NCBI GenBank assembly: GCA_902785605.1
Contig: CACZZL010000002.1
Coordinates: forward strand, 62,001 to 126,000
DNA: 64,000 nt
Direction of reading: 5' to 3'
Source of the DNA: an uncultured Bacteroidales bacterium
GTDB taxonomy: Bacteria; Bacteroidota; Bacteroidia; Bacteroidales; Paludibacteraceae
Shown here piece by piece: positions 19,374 through 27,692 of this stretch (position 1 is the stretch's first letter; the number at the start of each line of letters is the position of its first letter). Made by a program: the position numbers and the translations under genes. The notes beneath the pieces were generated by a model. It was not told the DNA's origin. It searched no databases and saw only the letters and a program-made list of their open reading frames with translations.

Positions 19374-20717
19374 ATGAAAAACTTGAAGTTTAGGTTAATT
19401 GTGATGAATTTCCTCGAATTTGCCGTTTGGGGTTCGTATTTGGTTTGTATTGGTCAATTCCTTGGCAAAGTTGGTTGGGGAGATTACATCTCATGGTTTT
19501 ACATCTCTCAAGGTGTAGTAAGTATCTTTATGCCGGCAATCATGGGTGCAGTTGCGGATAAGTTCATTCAACCGCAACGACTCCTTGGATTAAGCCACCT
19601 GATTGCTGCAGCAGCAATGTTGACGGCAGCTTGGTTCGGATATCAAGCGACTTTGTCATATGATGCAGTGAACGAGGTACAACCATTGAGTATTTTTGCT
19701 ATCTTTGTCCCCTACTGCATCTCAATTGCCTTCTTTATGCCAACAATTGCGATTGCCAATACGGTTGCATTTGATCTGCTTAAACGAAACGGATTCGACA
19801 CCGTCAAAGATTTCCCTCCTATTCGTGTATTCGGTACAGTTGGTTTTATAGCAGCAATGTGGTTTGTTAACTTTATCCATATCGGATTAGATCAAGCCGC
19901 CCAATTCACATATATGCAGCTCATTATTTGCGGCACAATTGGTTTGATTTTAGGTATCTATGCCTTCACCTTGCCACAATGTCCGCTGCAAAAGAAAGAA
20001 GCGAGTGCTGACGATTCTTTGGTAAAACGTCTTGGTTTGGATGCGTTTGTACTCTTCAAGGACAAGAAGATGGCGCTGTTCTTTATTTTCTCTATGTTGC
20101 TAGGTGTCAGCCTGCAGATCACGAACGGCTACGCTACTTCATACATCAATAGTTTTGCTGCCAGTTCACAGAGTTGGTTCGCCCAGAACCCGACACTGCT
20201 GATTAGCGTTTCGCAGATCTGTGAAGCCCTTTGTATCCTGCTCATTCCGTTCTGTATGAAGAAATTCGGAATTAAGAAAGTGATGCTGATGGCTATGTTT
20301 GCATGGTTCTTACGTTTCGGTTTCTTCGGCATTGGTACTACGGAGTCCATCGGTGGTATTGTTTGTCTGTTCCTCAGCTGTATTGTTTACGGCGTTGCAT
20401 TTGATTTCTTCAATGTATCAGGAGCATTGTTCGTGGAGAAAGAAGCCCCCATATCTATGCGTGGTAGCGCACAAGGATTGTTCATGCTGATGACCAACGG
20501 TATCGGTGCATCCGTAGGAACATGGGTTGCGGGAAAGATCGTAATGCACTATTGTTCATGGCAAGGCGGTTACCTCGTTGCTCGTCCGGAAGTAGCTGGT
20601 GGATGGTTTACTACTTGGGGGATTTTCGCCATCTACGCACTCGTCGTATGCCTTATGTTCGCTATCCTTTTCAAGTACAAACATGTACCGGAGGAAATGA
20701 ATAACATTAAACATTGA
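19374..20717 (+). CDS. Nucleoside permease, NHS-type MFS transporter
   Basis: 447 aa, about 12 membrane helices. Starts MKNLKFRLIVMNFLEFAVWGSYLVCIGQFL, matching the NupG/XapB nucleoside:H+ symporter family, with the mid-protein motif LGLDAFVLFKDKKMALFF and the late segment RGSAQGLFMLMTNGIGASVG. Predicted inner-membrane uptake of nucleosides by proton symport; substrate range is not readable. Fifteen bases after prfC and one-base overlap (TGATG) with the next gene, so it is part of the pheT operon. Confidence 0.85.
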   Translation: MKNLKFRLIVMNFLEFAVWGSYLVCIGQFLGKVGWGDYISWFYISQGVVSIFMPAIMGAVADKFIQPQRLLGLSHLIAAAAMLTAAWFGYQATLSYDAVNEVQPLSIFAIFVPYCISIAFFMPTIAIANTVAFDLLKRNGFDTVKDFPPIRVFGTVGFIAAMWFVNFIHIGLDQAAQFTYMQLIICGTIGLILGIYAFTLPQCPLQKKEASADDSLVKRLGLDAFVLFKDKKMALFFIFSMLLGVSLQITNGYATSYINSFAASSQSWFAQNPTLLISVSQICEALCILLIPFCMKKFGIKKVMLMAMFAWFLRFGFFGIGTTESIGGIVCLFLSCIVYGVAFDFFNVSGALFVEKEAPISMRGSAQGLFMLMTNGIGASVGTWVAGKIVMHYCSWQGGYLVARPEVAGGWFTTWGIFAIYALVVCLMFAILFKYKHVPEEMNNIKH

Positions 20718-21382
20718 TGTATCGCAAAGAACTTCGATATTACTTCTCTACGCCGATTGCGTACATTGTGATTGGATTGTACCAATTGGCGATCAGCCTC
20801 TTCCTTTGGGTCATACCCGGACAGTGGAATATCATTGATTCCGGGTATGCTCAAGTGGACGGACTCTTCCAATTGAGCCCGTGGTTATTTATGCTGCTCT
20901 GTCCTGCATTGACAATGCGTTTGCTCTCCGAAGAGCGCCAATCGGGCATTTGGGATTTAATTCGCACCAAACCTATCTCGCTTACACGCATTATGTTAGG
21001 CAAGTATTTTGCCGCGTGGACGTTAGTTCTGATTGGTTTGCTGCCATGTTTCGTGCACTATTTTGTCGTGGCATACATGGCAGAGCCGATGGGTAATTTG
21101 GATAGCGGTGCGTTCCTTGGTTCGTTCATCGGACTGATTCTACTGAGCGGTACATTCATGGCTATAGGTCTACTGTGTGCTACGTTCAGCAAGAGTCAAA
21201 TCGTTTGCTATATACTTGGCGCACTCAGCGGTTTTGTACTCTATTGGACACTGCTACAAGACCACTATTCTTCCCTTTCCCGCGGTGTGATTGACTTACG
21301 CGATGTGGTATTCTTCATGGTAGTTATCACTATCGCTATCACTACATCTATCTTCACCATTGACAGATTGACACGCAAATGA
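20717..21382 (+). CDS. GldF-like ABC-2 type permease
   Basis: 221 aa from ATG 20717, overlapping the upstream stop. Six hydrophobic segments; MYRKELRYYFSTPIAYIVIGLYQL, LSPWLFMLLCPALTMRLLSEE, GIWDLIRTKPISLTRIMLGK and PMGNLDSGAFLGSFIGLILL follow the GldF/ABC-2 permease layout. GldF works with the ATPase GldA and partner GldG in Bacteroidota, but neither a gldG-like gene nor an ABC ATPase is beside it; the next gene is a phosphoesterase. It may pair with subunits encoded elsewhere. Confidence 0.8.
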   Translation: MYRKELRYYFSTPIAYIVIGLYQLAISLFLWVIPGQWNIIDSGYAQVDGLFQLSPWLFMLLCPALTMRLLSEERQSGIWDLIRTKPISLTRIMLGKYFAAWTLVLIGLLPCFVHYFVVAYMAEPMGNLDSGAFLGSFIGLILLSGTFMAIGLLCATFSKSQIVCYILGALSGFVLYWTLLQDHYSSLSRGVIDLRDVVFFMVVITIAITTSIFTIDRLTRK

Positions 21383-21900
21383 CACGAATAGGCGTATTAA
21401 GTGACACGCATGGATTGTTAGACAAACGCGTATTTGAGCATTTCAAAGACGTAGATGAGATCTGGCATGCCGGAGATATCGGCAGCGATGAGGTGTTGCG
21501 TCGCCTACGGGAATTCAAACCCACTCGTGCTGTATATGGAAACATGGATAGCGGAGATGTACGGTACAGTCTGAGCGAGTTCTACCGTTTCCGCGTGGAA
21601 GATGTAAACGTACTCCTGACACACATTGGCGGCTATCCGGGCCATTACAATCCATGGCTCATTCCTATGTTCCGCAAAGCACTGGAGAACTACGAAGATC
21701 CGAATCATCGTATTGACCTATTTGTATGCGGGCACAGTCATATTCTCAAAGTGCAATATGACTCCCAATTTAAGTTCCTCACCCTCAACCCGGGTGCAGC
21801 CGGTAAACAAGGATGGCAGCCTTGCCAAACACTGATCCGATTGACCATTGACGGTTCCAAAATTGACAATTTGGAAGTGATCGAACTGGAAAGACTATAG
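21379..21900 (+). CDS. YfcE/MJ0936-type metallophosphoesterase
   Basis: 173 aa cytoplasmic calcineurin-like phosphodiesterase. All metal motifs present: LSDTHG (Asp9, His11), HAGDIGSDE, YGNMDSGD, LLTHIGGYPGHYNP and VCGHSHILKVQYD, ending with LTLNPGAAG. YfcE-class enzymes hydrolyse phosphodiesters in vitro; the natural substrate is unknown. Start overlaps the permease stop as ATGA; last gene of the pheT operon. Confidence 0.9.
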   Translation: MTRIGVLSDTHGLLDKRVFEHFKDVDEIWHAGDIGSDEVLRRLREFKPTRAVYGNMDSGDVRYSLSEFYRFRVEDVNVLLTHIGGYPGHYNPWLIPMFRKALENYEDPNHRIDLFVCGHSHILKVQYDSQFKFLTLNPGAAGKQGWQPCQTLIRLTIDGSKIDNLEVIELERL

Positions 21901-21979
21901 AAAAAGTACCTCAAATCAAACAAAAACAACAAAAATAGACAAAAAAACAAGAATTATGCTATAAAACATAAAAAAAGAT

Positions 21980-22010
21980 TTGGTCATATCAAAAAAAAGT
22001 AGTACCTTTG
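21980..22010 (+). promoter_or_regulatory. Promoter of putative small RNA
   Basis: TTGGTCATATCA (21980-21991), A tract, TACCTTTG (22003-22010). No protein gene follows on this strand. Confidence 0.7.
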
Positions 22011-22015
22011 CACCG

Positions 22016-22162
22016 GATTTGAAAATGACAAGTGTAGTTTGCAAAATGAGCATAATTGTTGTTGAGAATCCGTGCTGAAAAGACCAATCTTTTTTGTACC
22101 TTAAATAAACAGACTAATACCTTAGAAAAACAGGCGTCGAGATGACGACTGTTTTCATTTTT
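22016..22162 (+). ncRNA. Putative small non-coding RNA, about 150 nt
   Basis: A full promoter (21980-22010) and an intrinsic terminator (22127-22162) bracket about 150 bases with no convincing reading frame. The 5' end can pair internally (GGATT near 22015 with AATCC near 22068). Length and isolation fit a housekeeping RNA; the 6S RNA of Bacteroidales (once called Bacteroidales-1) is of this size and has this kind of promoter and terminator, but I could not verify its secondary structure, so the identity is inference. Confidence 0.55.
22127..22162 (+). terminator. Terminator of the putative sRNA
   Basis: AAAACAG-g-CGTC / loop GAGAT / GACG-a-CTGTTTT (22127-22155), one G-A mismatch, followed by CATTTTT. 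Confidence 0.75.
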
Positions 22163-22194
22163 AAGAAAAGGCACTAAACCCTATACCTTACAAT

Positions 22195-22220
22195 AAATCC
22201 CGCCCTATCGGACGGGATTT
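22195..22220 (-). terminator. Terminator of the dcp operon
   Basis: On the minus strand AAATCCCGTCC-GATA-GGGCGGGATTT forms 11 pairs including one T-G wobble; on the plus strand the same position is an A-C mismatch, so the hairpin fits minus-strand RNA. It lies about 30 bases after the Dcp stop. The following T run is short. Confidence 0.7.
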
Positions 22221-22249
22221 ACTTTGTCTATGTTCTTTTTAAGACGGCC

Positions 22250-24397
22250 TTATTTAATCTCTTGTACTTTAATGCCATCACGCTCCAACAGCGCATTGAT
22301 GGTCGGTTCTCCGCCACGGAAACGGACATACAGATCCATCGCTTTCTCTGTACCACCCTTCTCCAGGATGTTCTCACGGAAACGCTTAGCAGCTTTCTTA
22401 TCAAAGATAGAGCCGTTCTTAGTTTGTGCAGCCTTGAATACCGAGAATGCGTCTGCATCCAGCAGTTCGGACCACTTGTAACTGTAGTACCCTGCTGCAT
22501 AGCCACCGGAGAAGATATGCGTAAACGCGCAGCACATCTGCGTACCCGGAACATTCGGCAGAACTTGAACTTGCTCCATAGCCGCATCACTAAAACGTGT
22601 TACGGACTCAAGAGTACCAATCGTCTCGTTCACTTCAAACGGTTGTTCCAAACTATGCCAAGCCATGTCGAGATAACCAAAACTGAGCTGACGTACACAC
22701 GCATACGCAGCGTGGTAAGTCTGGCTGGCGTGCATCTTATCCAACAGTTCTTGCGGTAATGGTTCACCTGTCAAATAATGTTTGGCAAAGGTGTCAAGGA
22801 ACTCTTTCTCATCAATAAAGTTCTCGTTGAACTGGCTCGGCAGTTCAACAAAGTCACGCGGCACATTCGTTCCGCTCTGCGCGCTATACTGGCAACGGGT
22901 AAGCATGCCATGCAGGGCATGACCGAACTCGTGCAGGAACGTGCGCACCTCATCGTAGGTGAACAATGCCGGCTTATCTGCTGTCGGACGAGTAAAATTC
23001 ATCACGTTCACAATATGCGGACGATGGTCTTTCTTGCCGACCATGTACTGCGGTTGGAAGTCATTCATCCATGCACCGCCACGCTTACCATCCCGCGGGT
23101 GGAAGTCGGCGTAGTACACTGCCAGGAACTTACCTTTCTCGTCAAACACCTCATAAGCCGTCACTTCCGGATTATAGACCTGAATATGCTTGTTCTCCTT
23201 GAATTTCAAGCCATACAAACGTTCCGCCAAACCGAAAACACCTTTTTTAACTGCTTCCAATTCAAAATATGGACGCAAGTCATCATCAGAGATGGAGTAC
23301 TTCTCCATTTTCAGTTTTTTGCTGTAATAACTGAAATCCCACGGTTGCAGATGAGCCGCATAGAAACCATGTGCATGTGCGTAGTCCTCGACTTCCTGCA
23401 CTTCTGCCAAAGCGGCCGGCATATAGGCGTCCCGCAATTGGTCAAGCAGTTTGTAGACGTTCTCCGGAGTCTCTGCCATCGTCTTGTAGAGCGATTTGTC
23501 TGCATAGGTCTTCTTGCCGAATAGTTTGGCCAAGGCAAGACGAGTATTAACAATCTCCACAATTACGGCCGTATTGTCATACTCGCCACCAACACATTTG
23601 CCTACATTCGCCATGTACAGTTCACGACGGATATCACGATTGTCCAGATCCTGCATAACCGGAATAGTGGTCGTCGGTTTGAGGTTGAGCAGCCAACCGT
23701 CCAGTCCCTTCTTCTCCGCATTAGCACGTAGCATCGCCTTAGTGTCGTCATTCAGACCTGCCAATTGGGCCTCATCGGTAATGAGCATGGTCCATGCATT
23801 CGTTGCCTTGAGCACGTTCTGACCGTATTGGAGAGTCAGTTGGCTCAATTTGGCGGTTAACTCGCGATAGGTCTGTTTGTCTTCCGGACTGAGGTTAGCT
23901 CCGTTATTGGCAAAACTCTCATAGATATCCTCGAGCAGTTTGCGCTGAGCTTTATTCAGTTTGAGATTGTCACGCTGGTCATACACCGTTTTGATACGTT
24001 GGAATAGCCCCTCGTTCAAACGAATAGTCGCCGAATACTCCGAGAGTTTCGGACTGAGCTCCATCTCAATCTGCTGCAGCGTGTCATTGGTCTCTGCGCT
24101 GGTGAGGTTGTAGAAACAGCCTGCGACCACTGTCAACATTTCACCGGAAGCTTCGTACGCCTCAATTGTATTGGCAAACGTTGGCGCAGCCGGATTATTG
24201 ACGATATTGTCAATATCTCTCAATCCTTGACGCATAGCCTCTTCAAAAGCAGGCATATAGTGCTCCGCATGAATCTCGTTGAACGGATATGTGCCATGCG
24301 GCGTTTTCCAGTTCTTGTAATCAAAGAACGGGTTCGTAGCAGCCGTTGCTGCTAATACTGTACTGGCCAGTAACATAGTTAATACCTTTTTCTTCAT
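22250..24397 (-). CDS. dcp: Exported M3-family peptidyl-dipeptidase (Dcp-like)
   Basis: 715 aa zinc peptidase. Signal peptide MKKKVLTMLLASTVLAATA, then the M3 fold with the zinc motif HEFGHALHGML (about 488) and downstream conserved NVPGTQMCCAFTHIFSGGYAAGYYSYKWSE. Dcp removes dipeptides from peptide C-termini; the signal peptide puts this one in the periplasm, where it could feed on peptides from extracellular proteolysis. Length is typical. It directly follows the T9SS-sorted protein gene (stop and start adjacent) and ends the carboxyltransferase-serC-serA operon. Confidence 0.93.
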   Translation of the reverse strand: MKKKVLTMLLASTVLAATAATNPFFDYKNWKTPHGTYPFNEIHAEHYMPAFEEAMRQGLRDIDNIVNNPAAPTFANTIEAYEASGEMLTVVAGCFYNLTSAETNDTLQQIEMELSPKLSEYSATIRLNEGLFQRIKTVYDQRDNLKLNKAQRKLLEDIYESFANNGANLSPEDKQTYRELTAKLSQLTLQYGQNVLKATNAWTMLITDEAQLAGLNDDTKAMLRANAEKKGLDGWLLNLKPTTTIPVMQDLDNRDIRRELYMANVGKCVGGEYDNTAVIVEIVNTRLALAKLFGKKTYADKSLYKTMAETPENVYKLLDQLRDAYMPAALAEVQEVEDYAHAHGFYAAHLQPWDFSYYSKKLKMEKYSISDDDLRPYFELEAVKKGVFGLAERLYGLKFKENKHIQVYNPEVTAYEVFDEKGKFLAVYYADFHPRDGKRGGAWMNDFQPQYMVGKKDHRPHIVNVMNFTRPTADKPALFTYDEVRTFLHEFGHALHGMLTRCQYSAQSGTNVPRDFVELPSQFNENFIDEKEFLDTFAKHYLTGEPLPQELLDKMHASQTYHAAYACVRQLSFGYLDMAWHSLEQPFEVNETIGTLESVTRFSDAAMEQVQVLPNVPGTQMCCAFTHIFSGGYAAGYYSYKWSELLDADAFSVFKAAQTKNGSIFDKKAAKRFRENILEKGGTEKAMDLYVRFRGGEPTINALLERDGIKVQEIK

Positions 24398-25648
24398 TTA
24401 TCTATTTCCTCTTATTAAATTAATATCTCCTGATAACTGATAGACACCGATAACTGCTTCATCTGCATTCAGTTTCTTCTTCGTATAAACCGCCTTCATC
24501 ATATACGATGCATTCTTCGGGGCATCTGTTCCCAGCGCACGAATGACATAGAAGTACGCACCCTCAGCAGCAGGACGACCATTGATGGTGCCATCCCACC
24601 CTTTGGCGGGATCCGTCCACTCATATACCAATTTGCCCCAACGGTTATACACCCAACAATGGAACTCTTTGAGCGAACGATAGGCCACACGGAACTCATC
24701 GTTCTTGCCATCCCCGTTCGGTGTAAACACATTCGGTACCGCCAAATAAGACTCCGATATGTTAACTACCACTTCCGATGAGTCGGAGGTACACTCCGCA
24801 TTATTCACCGAGCATACGATACGATACGAACCCGGTTCATAGAACGTATAGCGGATATCCTGATCCGTTCGTGTTACAATGCGTTCGGTGGATTTATAAA
24901 TGCTCCAACGATAAAACAGTGCCGCAGGTGTCGGATTGGAATAGAACGCCACTTCCAGCGGTCCGCTGTAATCCGATCCAACAATCAGCGTCTGACTGGT
25001 CGGACGATTGCGCTCATTCGATTTTTCACCATCTGCACCACGTGTGGTAGCCAACGAGGTCAGTTCCATCTTCACCGCTTTCACATCTGCTTCCTGCAGG
25101 TTGACCTCAACACATGCCGAGTCCAACCCCAAGGCTTCACGTATCTCCGGATCATAACAGATACGAATCGGTGTAGCGCCATAGAGAGACGGTAAGACGA
25201 TGGTTTGTTTTAATGTTCCTTCCATTTGAGCGACCGAATCAGCCCACGCTTCAGTGTTCCATGCCAACGCATTATACGTTAGTATATATGCGCGCTTACG
25301 AGAAGAAAGATCACCGGTTAAATGTAGTACCGTATTCTCACAAGATGTCTCAATTGTGAAGTCCAAATCATCCAATCCTTGGTACAACTGCACGCAGAAC
25401 CGACTACCATTCACGATGTAACATCCTTCATCCGGGTAGATCTCGTCCGTATTGGAGGCATATATATTGCCGTCGGCTTTATACCAATCCACATCTCCGA
25501 TTTTCGACCGAAGATGTATCTCATCCTTAAAAACAAACAGCGTATCCGTACCTTCAACCACTTGCGTCGCAGTACCTACGCACTCTACCGGGAGTGCGTA
25601 GATACCAACGGTCACAAGGGTCAATACTATCGTAACTAATTTTCTCAT
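24398..25648 (-). CDS. Secreted protein with type IX (CHU_C, type B) sorting domain
   Basis: 416 aa. Signal peptide MRKLVTIVLTLVTVGIYA; N-terminal and central beta domains, including an Ig/PKD-like segment (about 225-290, RYTFYEPGSYRIVCSVNNAEC); C-terminal gliding-motility-type domain starting PNVFTPNGDGKNDEFRV with VYNRWGKLVYEW and GWDGTINGRPAAEGAYFYVI. This type B domain directs export through the type IX system, so the genome should encode T9SS. The passenger has no recognised enzyme. The C-terminal ADEAVIGVYQLSGDIN is encoded by a heptanucleotide block. One-base overlap with serA. Confidence 0.85.
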   Translation of the reverse strand: MRKLVTIVLTLVTVGIYALPVECVGTATQVVEGTDTLFVFKDEIHLRSKIGDVDWYKADGNIYASNTDEIYPDEGCYIVNGSRFCVQLYQGLDDLDFTIETSCENTVLHLTGDLSSRKRAYILTYNALAWNTEAWADSVAQMEGTLKQTIVLPSLYGATPIRICYDPEIREALGLDSACVEVNLQEADVKAVKMELTSLATTRGADGEKSNERNRPTSQTLIVGSDYSGPLEVAFYSNPTPAALFYRWSIYKSTERIVTRTDQDIRYTFYEPGSYRIVCSVNNAECTSDSSEVVVNISESYLAVPNVFTPNGDGKNDEFRVAYRSLKEFHCWVYNRWGKLVYEWTDPAKGWDGTINGRPAAEGAYFYVIRALGTDAPKNASYMMKAVYTKKKLNADEAVIGVYQLSGDINLIRGNR

Positions 25649-26568
25649 TATTTATTCACCTGAAAGCGGGTGTTGCCGTTTTGGATGAAGTCCACAATCT
25701 GCTTGGCGGCCGCAATTCCGGCATTGATATTGGCTTCTGCCGTCTGCGCGCCCATCTTCTTGGGAGTTGCGAAGTAGCGTCCTTCGAAGAGTGTACGGAA
25801 CTTCGCGTCAGCAACGGGCATAATGTCCGTCATATACTTGAGATCCGCACGTTCTTGCATGAGTGCAATGAGGCCTTCCTCATCAATGACTTCTTTGCGC
25901 GCTGTATTAACCAGCACTCCACCCTTCGGCATGAGGTTGACAAGGTCATGGTTGATGCTGTTCTTGGTTTCTGCCGTTGCAGGAATATGCAGACTCACGA
26001 TGTCACAAGTCTTGTACAACTCCTCTGCACTATGCAGCGGAGTTACATTTGCTGCTGTCATCGCCTCGTCCGGGCAGTACGCATCGTATGCGTACACTTC
26101 CATTCCGAAGCCCTGTGCAATGCGTGCCACATTGCGACCGACATTTCCGAAAGCATGAATACCGAGTTTCTTGCCTTTGAGTTCCGTACCGCTGGTACCA
26201 TTGTATAAATTACGTACGGCATAGACCATCAAACCGAGTGCCAATTCTGCCACCGCATTACTATTCTGACCCGGCGTATTCATTGCTACTACCTTGTGCG
26301 CAGTCGCCGCTTCCAGATCAATATTGTCATATCCGGCACCGGCACGTACGACTATTTTCAAAGCTTTTGCAGCGTCCAGGACTGCAGCATCCACAATATC
26401 CGAGCGGATAATGAGCGCGTCAGCATCTGCGACTGCGTCCAACAATTGCTGTTTATCAGTATATTTCTCGAGAAGCGCCAGTTCATATCCTGCGCCTTCG
26501 AACACTTCACGAATGCCATCCACAGCCACTTTCGCAAAGGGTTTCTCTGTTGCAACTAAAACCTTCAT
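25648..26568 (-). CDS. serA: D-3-phosphoglycerate dehydrogenase, short form
   Basis: 306 aa. Oxidises 3-phosphoglycerate to 3-phosphohydroxypyruvate, first step of serine synthesis. NAD-binding GIHAFGNVGRNVARIAQGFG, GAGYDNIDLEAA, NTPGQNSNAVAELALGLM and GGVLVNTARKEVIDEEGL are characteristic. It lacks the C-terminal regulatory ACT domain of the 410-residue E. coli enzyme, so feedback by serine through that domain is not expected. Immediately follows serC in one operon; the 26-base gap is a heptanucleotide repeat. Confidence 0.93.
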   Translation of the reverse strand: MKVLVATEKPFAKVAVDGIREVFEGAGYELALLEKYTDKQQLLDAVADADALIIRSDIVDAAVLDAAKALKIVVRAGAGYDNIDLEAATAHKVVAMNTPGQNSNAVAELALGLMVYAVRNLYNGTSGTELKGKKLGIHAFGNVGRNVARIAQGFGMEVYAYDAYCPDEAMTAANVTPLHSAEELYKTCDIVSLHIPATAETKNSINHDLVNLMPKGGVLVNTARKEVIDEEGLIALMQERADLKYMTDIMPVADAKFRTLFEGRYFATPKKMGAQTAEANINAGIAAAKQIVDFIQNGNTRFQVNK

Positions 26569-26572
26569 TTTA

Positions 26573-26600
26573 ATTCGTAATTTTAAATTTTTAATTAATG
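26573..26600. repeat. Heptanucleotide repeat between serC and serA
   Basis: AATTCGT AATTTTA AATTTTT AATTAAT. Confidence 0.7.
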
Positions 26601-27674
26601 AAGTTTCTCATACTCATGGATACAATCAACCAATGCTTGAACACCTTCAAGGTCCATTGCATTATAACAACTTGCACGGAAACCGCCTACCAAACGGTGA
26701 CCCTTGATACCTACCATGCCGCGCTCGGTAGCGAACTTGAAGAAGTCATCTTGCAGTTCAGCATACTCAGGTTTGAACACGAAGCAGATATTCATGCAAC
26801 TACGATCCTCTTTCTTGGAGATGGTCGGCATGAAGAGTTTCGACTCATCGAGGCACTTATAGAGCAAGTCTGCTTTTGCTTTATTGCGCGCCTGAATCCA
26901 TTTAACGCCACCGTTCTCTTTGAGCCAGCGAAGAGTCAGCAGAGCTGTATAAACAGGTAACACCGGAGGTGTGTTAAACATCGAACCGCCGTCAATATGG
27001 GTCTGGTAATTGAGCATGGTCGGAATATAACGGCTGACCTTACCAAGGCATGATTCTTTGATAATAACGAAGGTTACACCCGCCGGTGCCAAGTTCTTCT
27101 GCGCACCACCGTAGATGATATCGTACTGACTGACATCAATCGGACGACTGAGGATATCCGAACTCATATCGGCTACCAAAGGCACATTACCTTTCTTCTT
27201 GTATATCTCAGCCAATTTCTCATCGTTAATCTCAGTACCGAAGATCGTATTGTTGGTCGTGATATGGAAATAATCCGCGTCCTGCGGGATCTCGTAGTCC
27301 GTCGGGATCGAGTCCGTGCTGGCTGCTACTTCAACTGCCTCACCGAAACCTTTGGCTTCCTTGAGCGCTTTCTTGGACCAAACACCGGTATTCAGGTATG
27401 CCGCTTTCTTCTCAAGCAGGTTAAACGGCACCATGCAGAACTGAAGCGATGCACCGCCGCCAAGGAACAAGACGCGATATCCTTCAGGGACATTGAGCAA
27501 TTCTTTCATCAGCGCCTCCGCCTCGTCCATAACAGGCTGGAAATACTTCGCTCGGTGGGAAATCTCCAATACAGAAAGACCTTCACCTTGAAAATCAATC
27601 ACTGCTTCAGCAGTTTGTTTGATCACTTCTTGCGGCAGGATACTCGGTCCTGCATTAAAATTGTACTTTTTCAT
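26595..27674 (-). CDS. serC: Phosphoserine aminotransferase
   Basis: 359 aa. Transfers the amino group of glutamate to 3-phosphohydroxypyruvate, giving phosphoserine. Begins [34 protein letters not shown] and the PLP-lysine segment [16 protein letters not shown] are the family signatures, with the C-terminal [21 protein letters not shown]. Upstream of serA, 18 bases after the carboxyltransferase gene. No serB in the window. Confidence 0.95.
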   Translation of the reverse strand: MKKYNFNAGPSILPQEVIKQTAEAVIDFQGEGLSVLEISHRAKYFQPVMDEAEALMKELLNVPEGYRVLFLGGGASLQFCMVPFNLLEKKAAYLNTGVWSKKALKEAKGFGEAVEVAASTDSIPTDYEIPQDADYFHITTNNTIFGTEINDEKLAEIYKKKGNVPLVADMSSDILSRPIDVSQYDIIYGGAQKNLAPAGVTFVIIKESCLGKVSRYIPTMLNYQTHIDGGSMFNTPPVLPVYTALLTLRWLKENGGVKWIQARNKAKADLLYKCLDESKLFMPTISKKEDRSCMNICFVFKPEYAELQDDFFKFATERGMVGIKGHRLVGGFRASCYNAMDLEGVQALVDCIHEYEKLH

Positions 27675-27692
27675 ATACAGTGTTTTTATGGT

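Larger units (their letters stand above)
21901..22249. other. Intergenic region holding a probable sRNA gene and two terminators
   Basis: 349 bases between yfcE-like and dcp-like genes. 21901-21979 is A-rich with no feature I can support; the rest is the promoter, RNA and terminators listed separately. A 17-codon frame (ATG 22026) lies inside the RNA but has no evident ribosome-binding site. Confidence 0.6.

Noticed and set aside
22026..22079. 17-codon peptide inside the putative sRNA
   Set aside because: No Shine-Dalgarno, no signal peptide or known leader-peptide pattern; kept only as a possibility within the RNA finding.
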